The translations under genes and the position numbers were made by a program. 64,000 nucleotides of DNA, taken from positions 62,001 to 126,000 of the forward strand of contig CALEYW010000097.1 of NCBI GenBank assembly GCA_937927945.1. Direction: 5' to 3'. How positions within the stretch are numbered: position 1 is the stretch's first letter; each line of letters opens with the position of its first letter. Below are positions 33,710-41,478 of this stretch, piece by piece. The DNA is from an uncultured candidate division WPS-2 bacterium. Its GTDB lineage: Bacteria > Vulcanimicrobiota > Vulcanimicrobiia > Vulcanimicrobiales > Vulcanimicrobiaceae. Below the pieces are notes generated by a model. It worked only from the letters and a program-made list of their open reading frames with translations, searched no databases and was not told the origin of the DNA.

Positions 33710-33804
33710 GCGGTCGTCGTGACGGAGATCGTCTCCATCGCCGATCGTCCGGTCGTATCTCGCATGGTCCGGTCGGTACCGCCGCGAACGCGCCGCGGAT
33801 CACC

Positions 33805-34410
33805 ATGCGGGTCGGCGTCTTCGGCGGGTCGTTCGACCCCATCCATAACGGCCATCTTTTCGTGGCCGAGGCGGTACGCGAAGCCTCGCGGCTCGACCGC
33901 GTGCTGTTCGTTCCGACGCGCGCCGGCCAGCACTATCGCGGCGGCGCGATGAGCGCGGCGCCAGCCGAACGGGCAACGATGATTCGCCTGGCGATCGCCG
34001 CCAACGTCGCCTTCGCGCTCGACGAGAGCGACCTCGCGCCGGACGCGAGCGGGTACACGGCCGACTTGCTGCCGCGCCTGAAGGCGCGCTATCCCGGAGC
34101 AGACCTGACGTTCATCGTCGGGGGTGACTCGCTGGTGCGTTCGCGCTGGCAACGGCTCGACGAAGTGGTCGACGCGGTGGAAGAGTTCGTCGTCGCACCC
34201 CGCGGCGAGGTTACCGGCAGTGACCTTGACGCCGCGCTCGACGATCTGTCGCCCGAGCGCCGGGCCAAGATCCGGCTGCTCGACGTCCCGGTCGTCAGCG
34301 GCTCGGCGACCGAGATCCGCCACCGCCTCGCCGAGGGCCGCACCGTTCGGTACCTGGTCCCCGAGCCGGTGTATCGTTACATCGAAGAACGAGGTCTCTA
34401 CCAAGGATGA
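33805..34410 (+). CDS. nadD: nicotinate-nucleotide adenylyltransferase
   Basis: 201 residues. The nucleotidyltransferase signature GVFGGSFDPIHNGHLFVAE is at the N-terminus, TFIVGGDSLVRSRWQR is the substrate loop, and the C-terminal VSGSATEIRHRLAEGRTVRYLVP (ISST-type) is canonical for NadD. It makes deamido-NAD from nicotinate mononucleotide and ATP. The roughly 95-base gap after obgE shows nothing special. Its stop overlaps lysA as ATGA. Confidence 0.95.
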   Translation: MRVGVFGGSFDPIHNGHLFVAEAVREASRLDRVLFVPTRAGQHYRGGAMSAAPAERATMIRLAIAANVAFALDESDLAPDASGYTADLLPRLKARYPGADLTFIVGGDSLVRSRWQRLDEVVDAVEEFVVAPRGEVTGSDLDAALDDLSPERRAKIRLLDVPVVSGSATEIRHRLAEGRTVRYLVPEPVYRYIEERGLYQG

Positions 34411-35648
34411 TCGCCGGACCGCTCGCCGTTGCGAAGAGCATCGGAGGAATCCCCGCCCACGAACTCGCCGCGACCTACGGGACGCCGCTCTTCACGATCG
34501 ACCTGGACGTGCTCGACCTCGAGGTGCACCGGCTGCTGGCGGCGTGCGAACCGCGCGGCATCGCGGTCGGCTACGCCGCGAAGGCGTTCCTGTGCATGGC
34601 ACTGGCCGAGCATCTCGCAGCGACCCCGCTGCGGCTGGACGTCTGCTCGCTCGGTGAGCTGGTGACCGCCGAACGCGGCGGGTTTCCGGCCGGGCGGCTC
34701 TATTTCCACGGCTGCGGCAAGACCGGCGACGAACTGCGGGCGGTCGTCGAGCGCCGGGTTGCGTTCGACGTCATCGACAACGTCGAGGAATTGGAACGGC
34801 TCGCGGCGCTCGCCGACGGCGCGGCGCCGGTCGACGTGATGCTGCGGCTCAACACCGGGATCGAGGCTCACACCCACGCCTTCATCCGCACCGGCGGCGA
34901 GAACACCAAGTTCGGGATCCCGCTGGACCGGCTCGCGGCGGTGCTGACCCGCATCGCGGAGCTCCCGCAACTGCGGCTGATCGGACTGCACGCCCACATC
35001 GGCTCGCAGATCGCCGAGCTGGCGCCGTTTCTTGCGAACGTCGACGAACTCGCGAGCGCGGCCGACCTCGCGCGCGGCATGAGTTTGCCGGTCGAAGAGC
35101 TGATCTGCGGCGGTGGGATCGGCGTCGAAGAGGGACCCGACGACCCGCATCCGGTCGACGTCGAGGCGCTCGCCGCGGCGCTCGCCGAGCGGGTCGCCGG
35201 CCGCGGATACCGGGTCGCCGTCGAGCCCGGCCGCGCTGTGATCGCTCGTGCCGGAACGTCGCTCTACCGCATCATGGCCGTCAAAACGCAGGGACGGCGC
35301 CGTTTCATCGTCGTCGACGGCGGGATGGCCGACAACCCGCGCCCGATTCTCTACGGCGCGCACCATGCCGCCGAGGTCCTGACCGCGCGCGCACTGGGTC
35401 CGGACGAACCGGCAACCTTGGTCGGCCGGTCGTGCGAAAACGACGAGATGGGCGACTACATCCTGCCCCGCGATCTGGCCGCCGGCGACATGCTCGCGCT
35501 GCGCACGACCGGTGCCTATACATACAGCATGGCGAGCAACTACAACCGCTTCGGCCGCCCGCCGGTCGTCTTCGTCCGTGACGGTCACCATCGCCGCGTG
35601 GTGCGCGGTGAGTCCGCCGACGACGTCATGCGGCTCGACGCACTGTGA
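34407..35648 (+). CDS. lysA: diaminopimelate decarboxylase
   Basis: 413 residues. It is a fold III (alanine-racemase-like) PLP enzyme making lysine from meso-DAP. The PLP lysine is in GYAAKAFLCMALAEH near residue 57, the phosphate loop GGGIGVEEG near 235, and the C-terminal dimer-site motif GRSCENDEMGDYI supplies the Cys and Glu that reach the partner's active site; TGAYTYSMASNYNRF closes it. No dap genes are nearby. It is translationally coupled to nadD. Confidence 0.95.
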   Translation: MIAGPLAVAKSIGGIPAHELAATYGTPLFTIDLDVLDLEVHRLLAACEPRGIAVGYAAKAFLCMALAEHLAATPLRLDVCSLGELVTAERGGFPAGRLYFHGCGKTGDELRAVVERRVAFDVIDNVEELERLAALADGAAPVDVMLRLNTGIEAHTHAFIRTGGENTKFGIPLDRLAAVLTRIAELPQLRLIGLHAHIGSQIAELAPFLANVDELASAADLARGMSLPVEELICGGGIGVEEGPDDPHPVDVEALAAALAERVAGRGYRVAVEPGRAVIARAGTSLYRIMAVKTQGRRRFIVVDGGMADNPRPILYGAHHAAEVLTARALGPDEPATLVGRSCENDEMGDYILPRDLAAGDMLALRTTGAYTYSMASNYNRFGRPPVVFVRDGHHRRVVRGESADDVMRLDAL

Positions 35649-35686
35649 CGCGGCGCGCCGTTCGGCGCGAATTTCTCCCGCAAATG

Positions 35687-35715
35687 TTGTCAGAGCGCAC
35701 GACGCCCCGTACACT
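35687..35715 (+). promoter_or_regulatory. promoter of maf
   Basis: TTGTCA (35687-35692), a 17-base spacer and TACACT (35710-35715), in the short gap after lysA. The expected transcription start is about 35722, which coincides with an in-frame ATC. No Shine-Dalgarno fits between the promoter and the conserved Maf sequence, so a leaderless mRNA is likely. Confidence 0.6.
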
Positions 35716-35721
35716 AGAGAC

Positions 35722-36330
35722 ATCGCATACGAACGGCCGCTCCACTCCGTCGCGCTCGCCAGCGCATCCCCGCGCCGCCGCGAGTTGCTCGCGTCGCTCG
35801 GCTTACACGTTACCGTCGTTGCGAGCAGTTACGTCGAAGAGCCGTTGGCGGGGCTGCGTCCGGCCGAGCTCGCCGCCGCGCACGCCGCCGGCAAGGCCGC
35901 CGGTGCCGTGCCGTCCGACCGTCTGATCGTCGCGGCCGACACGGTCGTCGACATCGACGGCGACGCGCTCGGCAAGCCCGTCGACAGGGCCGAGGCGGTG
36001 GCGATGCTGACCCGGCTGGCGGGCCGCTGGCATACCGTGCACACCGCCTTCGCGTTGCGCGACGATGTGACCGAGGTCTCGCTTGCGGACATCGTGTCGA
36101 CGCGCGTGAAATTTGCCGATCTTGATAGTGACATGATCGCGGCGTACGCCGCTTCCGGAGACGGGATGGACAAAGCCGGCGCCTACGGGATCCAAGGCTT
36201 CGCAGCAACCCTCGTCGAGCGCATCGACGGCGACTACTTCGGCGTGGTCGGATTTCCGCTCGCCGCGTTCGCGCGAGCCGTGCGGCTGATGGGGTACAGC
36301 GTGTTGCCGCGGGCCGAAGTGCCCGCATGA
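35722..36330 (+). CDS. maf: Maf-family nucleoside triphosphate pyrophosphatase (start uncertain)
   Basis: About 200 residues. It hydrolyses dTTP/UTP or modified nucleotides as a house-cleaning enzyme. The signature VALASASPRRRELLASLG is near the start, IVAADTVVDIDGDALGKPVD in the middle and GMDKAGAYGIQGFAATLVE near 155. Between the lysA stop and the signature the frame has no ATG, GTG or TTG. The provisional start is an ATC placed exactly where the promoter predicts the RNA 5' end. A canonical start exists only well inside lysA (35512). The stop overlaps mreB as ATGA. Confidence 0.85.
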   Translation: MAYERPLHSVALASASPRRRELLASLGLHVTVVASSYVEEPLAGLRPAELAAAHAAGKAAGAVPSDRLIVAADTVVDIDGDALGKPVDRAEAVAMLTRLAGRWHTVHTAFALRDDVTEVSLADIVSTRVKFADLDSDMIAAYAASGDGMDKAGAYGIQGFAATLVERIDGDYFGVVGFPLAAFARAVRLMGYSVLPRAEVPA

Positions 36331-37415
36331 ACTTCGCCGGAACCGTCCGCGCGACGTTCAGCCCCGACATCGGGATCGACCTGGGCACCGCCAACACGGT
36401 CGTCTACTCGCACGATGAGGGGATCCTTGTCAGCGAGCCGTCGGTGGTCGCCTACCGGACCAGCGACGACGCGATGATCGCGATCGGCCACGCCGCCAAA
36501 GAGCTCGACGGGCGTTCGCCGGGCCGGATTCACGTCGTGCGGCCACTGCGCGGCGGGACGATCTCCGACTTTCGCGGCGCCCACGCACTGGTCAAGACGC
36601 TGGTCGACCGCGCGCTCGCCTCGCGCCCGCGGATCGCGCCCCGCGTGATCGCCTGCATCCCGGGGTGCGCGACCGACATCGAATGCAAGGCGGTCGAGGA
36701 AGCGATTCGGGCGGCCGGGCCGCGCACCACGGAGTTCATACCCCAGGCCGTCGCGGCCGCGGTCGGCGCCGGGCTCGACATCATGGGCGCGACGCCGCGC
36801 ATGGTCATCGACATCGGCGGCGGCACGACCGAGATCGCGGTCGTCATCCTGGGCGGGGTCGTCGCACTGCACTCGATCAAGGTCGGCGGCGACACGTTCG
36901 ACGAGGCGATCGTCGCGCGGCTGCGGCGCGAATACTTCGCGATCGGCCCGCTCACCGCCGAACGCCTCAAGATCGAGCGCGGCTTCGCCGGGCGCGCGCC
37001 GGGCCGTGACGCCTACGTCGTCGCAGGGACCGACATGGCGCGCCTTCGCCCCGGCAAGCGGACGGTCGAGGAAGCGCTCGTCGGCGAGGCGATGCGCGAC
37101 GGGATCGACAAGATCGCCCGTGCGGCATGGTCGATCCTGGAAGCGATGCCGCCGGATGTCGCCGGCGAACTTATCGACGCGGGGATCATGTTGACCGGCG
37201 GCGGTGCGCTCATCACGGGACTCGCAGGCGAGCTGAGCGCGCGCACGAACCTGCCGACGACGGTCGCCGACGATCCCCTGGGATGCGTAGCGCGCGGCGC
37301 CGGCGAGATTCTTGCGTCGCCCGGTTTGCTCGAACGGCTGCGGCCGCACGCGGACCGGTTGACGAGGTGGTATCAATCTTTACGTATCGGGATGAGAGAA
37401 AGCTATTCGCGATAG
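36327..37415 (+). CDS. mreB: rod shape-determining protein MreB
   Basis: 362 residues. This actin-like ATPase organises cell-wall elongation under the membrane. The actin-fold phosphate loops are DIGIDLGTANTVVYSHDEG near residue 12 and VIDIGGGTTEIAVVILGG near 160; the adenosine loop GIMLTGGGALITGL is near 290. It is the first gene of mreB-mreC-mreD-mrdA. The last 49 bases overlap the proposed mreC start. Confidence 0.96.
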   Translation: MNFAGTVRATFSPDIGIDLGTANTVVYSHDEGILVSEPSVVAYRTSDDAMIAIGHAAKELDGRSPGRIHVVRPLRGGTISDFRGAHALVKTLVDRALASRPRIAPRVIACIPGCATDIECKAVEEAIRAAGPRTTEFIPQAVAAAVGAGLDIMGATPRMVIDIGGGTTEIAVVILGGVVALHSIKVGGDTFDEAIVARLRREYFAIGPLTAERLKIERGFAGRAPGRDAYVVAGTDMARLRPGKRTVEEALVGEAMRDGIDKIARAAWSILEAMPPDVAGELIDAGIMLTGGGALITGLAGELSARTNLPTTVADDPLGCVARGAGEILASPGLLERLRPHADRLTRWYQSLRIGMRESYSR

Positions 37416-38188
37416 TCGGAGCGGTCATCGTTGCCGCTCTCATCGCGCTTCTCCAACTCGACTCCGCGCGTTCCGGACGAACGTCGCCGCTCACCGCAAC
37501 CATAACCACGATCAGCACGTACCTGCAGCTCGCGGTGTCGACGGTCGTCGGCGGCGTCCGCGGCGGGATCGATACGATCGTGCGCACGCCCGGCCTCGCG
37601 ACCGACAACGGCCGGCTCCGCAGCGAGAACGTCGCGCTGCGTACGCAGAACGACGAATTGCGAGAACGGCTCGCGCGCGTTCCGGCCGCACAGAGCATGG
37701 CGGCTGCGCAGCTCGCGCATCCCGACGGTCTTGCGGCGCTGGTGATCGGCTACGACCCCGAAGCCTCAATGCGCGTGGTCACGATCGACCGCGGCGCGAA
37801 GGACGGCGTGCGCCGCGACGACGGCGTCGTCACCGGTGAAGGCGTGGTTGGCCGCATCATCGAGGTGAGCCCGCTCTCCTCGAAGGTCTTGCTGGTCAAC
37901 GACCCGACGTCGAAGCTGCCCGCGGTCGTGCAGCGCGGCCGCTGGTGGGCGATCGCCGTCGGAACCTCGACTCGCGTGCGCCTGCAGTACGTCTCGCAAG
38001 ACGCCAAACTGCGGATCGGCGACCGGGTCGTGACCGGCGAGGGCCGTTCGTTTCGCGCCGGCGTGCTGATCGGCCGCGTCAAGGAAGTCGCCCCAGTTTC
38101 CGCCGGCGCGCTCGATCAGACCGCGATCGTGCAGCCTGCCGTCGACGTGAGCGCGCTCTCTCGTGTCCTCGTTCTACCGCAGAAGTAG
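37367..38188 (+). CDS. mreC: rod shape-determining protein MreC
   Basis: 273 residues from a GTG inside the end of mreB. It has a single membrane anchor (FAIVGAVIVAALIALLQL near residue 14), a coiled coil around 70-105 (NGRLRSENVALRTQNDELRE) and the beta-rich periplasmic MreC domain (GAKDGVRRDDGVVTGEGVVG and KLRIGDRVVTGEGRSF). It scaffolds the elongasome, linking MreB with PBP2. The start could be slightly upstream or downstream. It overlaps mreD by 26 bases. Confidence 0.92.
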   Translation: MVSIFTYRDERKLFAIVGAVIVAALIALLQLDSARSGRTSPLTATITTISTYLQLAVSTVVGGVRGGIDTIVRTPGLATDNGRLRSENVALRTQNDELRERLARVPAAQSMAAAQLAHPDGLAALVIGYDPEASMRVVTIDRGAKDGVRRDDGVVTGEGVVGRIIEVSPLSSKVLLVNDPTSKLPAVVQRGRWWAIAVGTSTRVRLQYVSQDAKLRIGDRVVTGEGRSFRAGVLIGRVKEVAPVSAGALDQTAIVQPAVDVSALSRVLVLPQK

Positions 38189-38714
38189 TTACCGCAGCGT
38201 CGAGCTCGCGGTCGGCCCGGCGTACTGGCCGGTCCTGGGTTGGACCGCGCTGCTGGCGTTCGGGCAAACCGCACTCGTCCCGCTCTTCGCGTTCCGCGGC
38301 GCGGTGCCGTCGTTCGTCACGATCGCCGTCGTGCTCTACGCGGTGCGTGTCGGCGCGCGCCGCGGCGCGCTGCTGGCCATTCCCGCCGGCCTGCTCGAAG
38401 ACATCTTCGCCGGCACGGGCGGCGGCTGGACGATCTCCACGACGATCGTCGCGCTGCTGGCGGGCGGCTTGTCCCGCCGCATGTTCGCCGACGGCGCGTT
38501 CGCACCGGCCGTGCTGTGCGGCATCGCGATGCTCGCCCGCGACCTCGTATTCTGGTCCGTCATGCGCATCGAGGGATTTCCGCCGGGATATGCGACGGCG
38601 CACGCCCACGCTGCCCTGTGGCGCGCACTGCTCACCGCGATCGTCGCGTTCCTCTGGCTGCTCGTGCGCGGGCGGCTGGTCACCGACAAGACCACCGTCG
38701 AGCGGTTCGGATGA
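38163..38714 (+). CDS. mreD: rod shape-determining protein MreD
   Basis: 183 residues, GTG start, with about five hydrophobic helices: VLGWTALLAFGQTALVPLF, FVTIAVVLYAVRV, GALLAIPAGLLEDIFAGT, FAPAVLCGIAMLARDLVFW and ALLTAIVAFLWLLVRG. The GLLEDIFAGTGGGWTI segment is the usual conserved MreD stretch. It is the membrane partner of MreC in the elongation complex. Its stop and the mrdA start overlap as ATGA. Confidence 0.9.
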   Translation: MSSFYRRSSYRSVELAVGPAYWPVLGWTALLAFGQTALVPLFAFRGAVPSFVTIAVVLYAVRVGARRGALLAIPAGLLEDIFAGTGGGWTISTTIVALLAGGLSRRMFADGAFAPAVLCGIAMLARDLVFWSVMRIEGFPPGYATAHAHAALWRALLTAIVAFLWLLVRGRLVTDKTTVERFG

Positions 38715-40573
38715 GCGCCGAGCGATTGCCGGCCGATGGATCGCTGCCGCGCATCCTCGGATTCGTCGCGGTGCTGCTCGTCGCGCTGGCGGCGATCGTC
38801 TCGCGTCTGGTGCAGGTGCAGCTCGTTCAAGGCGACGCGTTCGCGGCCGCGGCTCGCGCCAATCAAGTGGAAGTCATTCCGGTCGCCGCGCCGCGCGGGC
38901 TGATCGTCGATCAGCACGGCACGGTGCTGGTCCGCTCGCGCCCGTCGTTCGTCTGCGCGCTGATCCCCTCCGAGATCACCGACATCGAGCGGACCCTGGC
39001 GATGCTTTCCGGCGTCTTGCGCATTCCGGTCGACCAACTGGAGCGGCGGCTGCTGCACCACCACGGCAAGAACTATAAGAACTTCGATGAGGTGAGGGCG
39101 TACGAACCGTACGGACCGGTCATCCTCGCCACCGATTTGACGGCGGTGCAGACCGCGCGGCTGGCGGAAGCGCAAAGCGATCTGCCCGGCGTCGACATGG
39201 AAGAGCAGCCGGTGCGCAACTATCCGTACGGCAAGACCGGCGCGCATCTCTTCGGGTACGTCGGCGTCATCGACGAGGACGAATATCGCGCGCGCAAGCG
39301 CGACGGGTACTCGCCCAACGACGTCGTCGGCAAGGACGGCCTCGAGAACCAGTACGATCGTTGGCTGCACGGCCGCGCCGGCGGCGAACAGGTCGAAGTC
39401 AACGCCTCGGGCGCGCTGGTGCGCCGCCTCAAACCGCTCGACCCGACGCCGGGCGACACGATCGTCACGACGATCGATTGGCGGCTGCAGAAGATCGTCG
39501 AGAAGAACCTCGCCGCGATGCTCGCGCGGTGGGGAAAAGCGCGGCACTCACGGCTGGCCGGCGCGGTCATCGTGCTCGATCCGCGCAACGGCGGCGTGCT
39601 CGCGCTCGCATCGATGCCCGCTTTCGATCCCAACGAGTTCGCGACGCCGATCGACGAGAAGAAGTACAGCCGCCTGCTCGCCGACAAATTGAACCCGCTC
39701 TACGATCGCGCGATCGGAGCGGCATCGCCGAGCGGATCGACGTTCAAGATGGTCACCGGTTCGGGCGCGATCAGCAGCGGCGTCATCAAGCCGCACCAGG
39801 TGCTCTACGACAGCGGTGCGTGGTCGTGTTACGGACACACTTTCTACGACATCGCGTCGAGCGGCTCGGGCTCGATCGCGTTCGAGCGCGCGCTCGCGGC
39901 ATCGTCCGACGGCTACTTCTACCAGCTCGGCTGGCGGCTCAAGAACGAGCGCCTCGCCTATTGGGCCGGGCAGTACGGCCTCGGCTCGAAGCTCGGCGTC
40001 GATCTTCCCGGCGAATATCCGGGCAATTGGCCGACGCAAGAGTGGGTGCAAGCAACGTTCGGCAAGGGCTACAATCTCGAACCCAGCGACGCATGTCAGC
40101 TCGCCATCGGTCAAGGCTCGATGCAGGCGACGCCGCTGCAGATCGCGAGCGTCGCGGCGACCGTCGTCAACGGCGGCACGCTCTATCGACCGCACATCGT
40201 CCAAGAGATCCGCTCGCCGCGCGGTCGCGTCTTGAAGACGTTCGACCACGAGATCATCCGCCACGTCCCGGTGACGCAAGAGTCGCTCCAAGAAGTGCGC
40301 GTCGGGATGTCGCAAGTCACCAAGCCCTGGGGCACCGCGTACGGCTTGGAAATCCCAGGTCTCCCGTTCTCCGGCAAAACCGGAACGGCCGAAACCGAAG
40401 GCGGCCATGGGGCGAACACGACCTGGTTCGTGGCGTGGGCACCAAGCGATCATCCGAAGATCGCGTTGGCCGTGTACATGGAGAAATCCGGGGGCTACGG
40501 GGCGAACGTTGCGGCACCGATCGCGCAGCACATCATCGCGGAATATTTCGGGCGCAAACTTCCGCCGATCTGA
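38711..40573 (+). CDS. mrdA: peptidoglycan transpeptidase PBP2
   Basis: 620 residues. One N-terminal membrane anchor (FVAVLLVALAAIVSRLVQV), the non-penicillin-binding dimerisation domain (APRGLIVDQHGTVL), then the transpeptidase domain with SxxK at SGSTFK near residue 340, SxD (SSDGYF) near 400 and KTGTAE near 558. It cross-links lateral-wall peptidoglycan with MreBCD. The usual partner rodA is not next; the long repeat begins 2 bases after the stop. Confidence 0.96.
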   Translation: MSAERLPADGSLPRILGFVAVLLVALAAIVSRLVQVQLVQGDAFAAAARANQVEVIPVAAPRGLIVDQHGTVLVRSRPSFVCALIPSEITDIERTLAMLSGVLRIPVDQLERRLLHHHGKNYKNFDEVRAYEPYGPVILATDLTAVQTARLAEAQSDLPGVDMEEQPVRNYPYGKTGAHLFGYVGVIDEDEYRARKRDGYSPNDVVGKDGLENQYDRWLHGRAGGEQVEVNASGALVRRLKPLDPTPGDTIVTTIDWRLQKIVEKNLAAMLARWGKARHSRLAGAVIVLDPRNGGVLALASMPAFDPNEFATPIDEKKYSRLLADKLNPLYDRAIGAASPSGSTFKMVTGSGAISSGVIKPHQVLYDSGAWSCYGHTFYDIASSGSGSIAFERALAASSDGYFYQLGWRLKNERLAYWAGQYGLGSKLGVDLPGEYPGNWPTQEWVQATFGKGYNLEPSDACQLAIGQGSMQATPLQIASVAATVVNGGTLYRPHIVQEIRSPRGRVLKTFDHEIIRHVPVTQESLQEVRVGMSQVTKPWGTAYGLEIPGLPFSGKTGTAETEGGHGANTTWFVAWAPSDHPKIALAVYMEKSGGYGANVAAPIAQHIIAEYFGRKLPPI

Positions 40574-40575
40574 GC

Positions 40576-40745
40576 GTTGGATCGTGGCAGGGTGTGACGG
40601 GGAATGGTGCCGCGACGGGGACGCTCCCGGCGCGCATCCTGCGCTCTGGTCGCTCGGTTCTCCGTCGGTCTCGGCCCTCCAGGCCTTTGCGACTCCGAAA
40701 CGCCCCGCCGCAGCACCATCCCCCCGTCACACCCTAGGCACGATC
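40576..40745. repeat. ~170-bp intergenic repeat with terminal inverted repeats, copy 2 (inverted)
   Basis: The reverse complement aligns along its whole length with 31857-32030. Shared blocks include GGGGCGTTT, GGAGGGC-GAGA-CGACG, CCGAGC, GGGAG-GTCCCCGTC and CACGATCCAAC/CACCATCCAAC. Its own ends are inverted repeats (40590-40620 against 40703-40734). It begins immediately after the mrdA stop. The next gene starts 70 bases further on the other strand, so the element fills the gap between convergent genes and may act as a bidirectional transcript end. Confidence 0.7.
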
Positions 40746-40818
40746 GTTGTCGGCACGCACAAGTCGTTGTCGCATGCACAGATCGTTTGATCGTTGGCGT
40801 CGCGGCGCGGGGCGGGCG

Positions 40819-41478
40819 TTATCGTGCTTCGATGAGGGTGAGCATGGGGAGGATGCGGCGGATTTCGTTGGATCTGGCGTCGGTGTGGGTGCTGAGGTGG
40901 TCGTCGACGAGGTCGTTGCGGCCGGCGCGGTGGAGGCCGTAGGCGGCGGCGAGCGCGATCGAACCGTCGGTGTCGCGCAGCGCGCGTTCGAGGAGTGGGA
41001 CGTTCGCGTGGCGTGAGGCGGCATCGATCGCGGCGTAGCGTTCCGGGACCGCGTACGAGGCGTACGCGCGTTCGAGGGTTGGGGCGGCGGTGTCGCTGTC
41101 GATCTCGGCGAGCGCTTCGATCACGGCGATGCGGAGGTCGCCGGTTTCTTGATCGAACGCGGCGGTGAGAAGGTCGGCGCTCCAGCGATTCGCGATGAGT
41201 GCGAGGCCCTCGATCAGCGCACGGCGTTCGGCGTCGTCGAGGTTCGTCGCGCTCTCGTCGATCCGGGTCGGCCAGGTGATTTCGCGAACGAAATCCGTGA
41301 CGGTTCCCGTCGCGTCCGCGGCGCGCGGGAGCGGAATGGTTTCGATCGGCTCGGTCGTGTTGATTACCCCGCGCGGACGCGGCCAGAACTGCGAGATCCC
41401 GATCAGCGCGAGACCGAGCACACCGAGCAGAAGTCCCGGTACTACGAACTCCGAGTGCAGAAAATCGAGGCCGAACAC
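40819..41478 (-). CDS. membrane-anchored HEAT-repeat-like protein
   Basis: 219 residues, GTG start directly after the stop of the DUF11-repeat gene. An N-terminal hydrophobic helix (FVVPGLLLGVLGLALIGISQF, residues 11-31) is followed by a linker and alpha-helical repeats of about 31 residues (LRIAVIEALAEIDSDTAAPT, then YAAIDAASRHANVPLLERAL, then SIALAAAYGLHRAGRNDLVD). HEAT/PBS-type repeats bind other proteins. Immediate coupling to the large repeat protein suggests a shared complex at the membrane. Function unknown. Confidence 0.75.
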   Translation of the reverse strand: MFGLDFLHSEFVVPGLLLGVLGLALIGISQFWPRPRGVINTTEPIETIPLPRAADATGTVTDFVREITWPTRIDESATNLDDAERRALIEGLALIANRWSADLLTAAFDQETGDLRIAVIEALAEIDSDTAAPTLERAYASYAVPERYAAIDAASRHANVPLLERALRDTDGSIALAAAYGLHRAGRNDLVDDHLSTHTDARSNEIRRILPMLTLIEAR

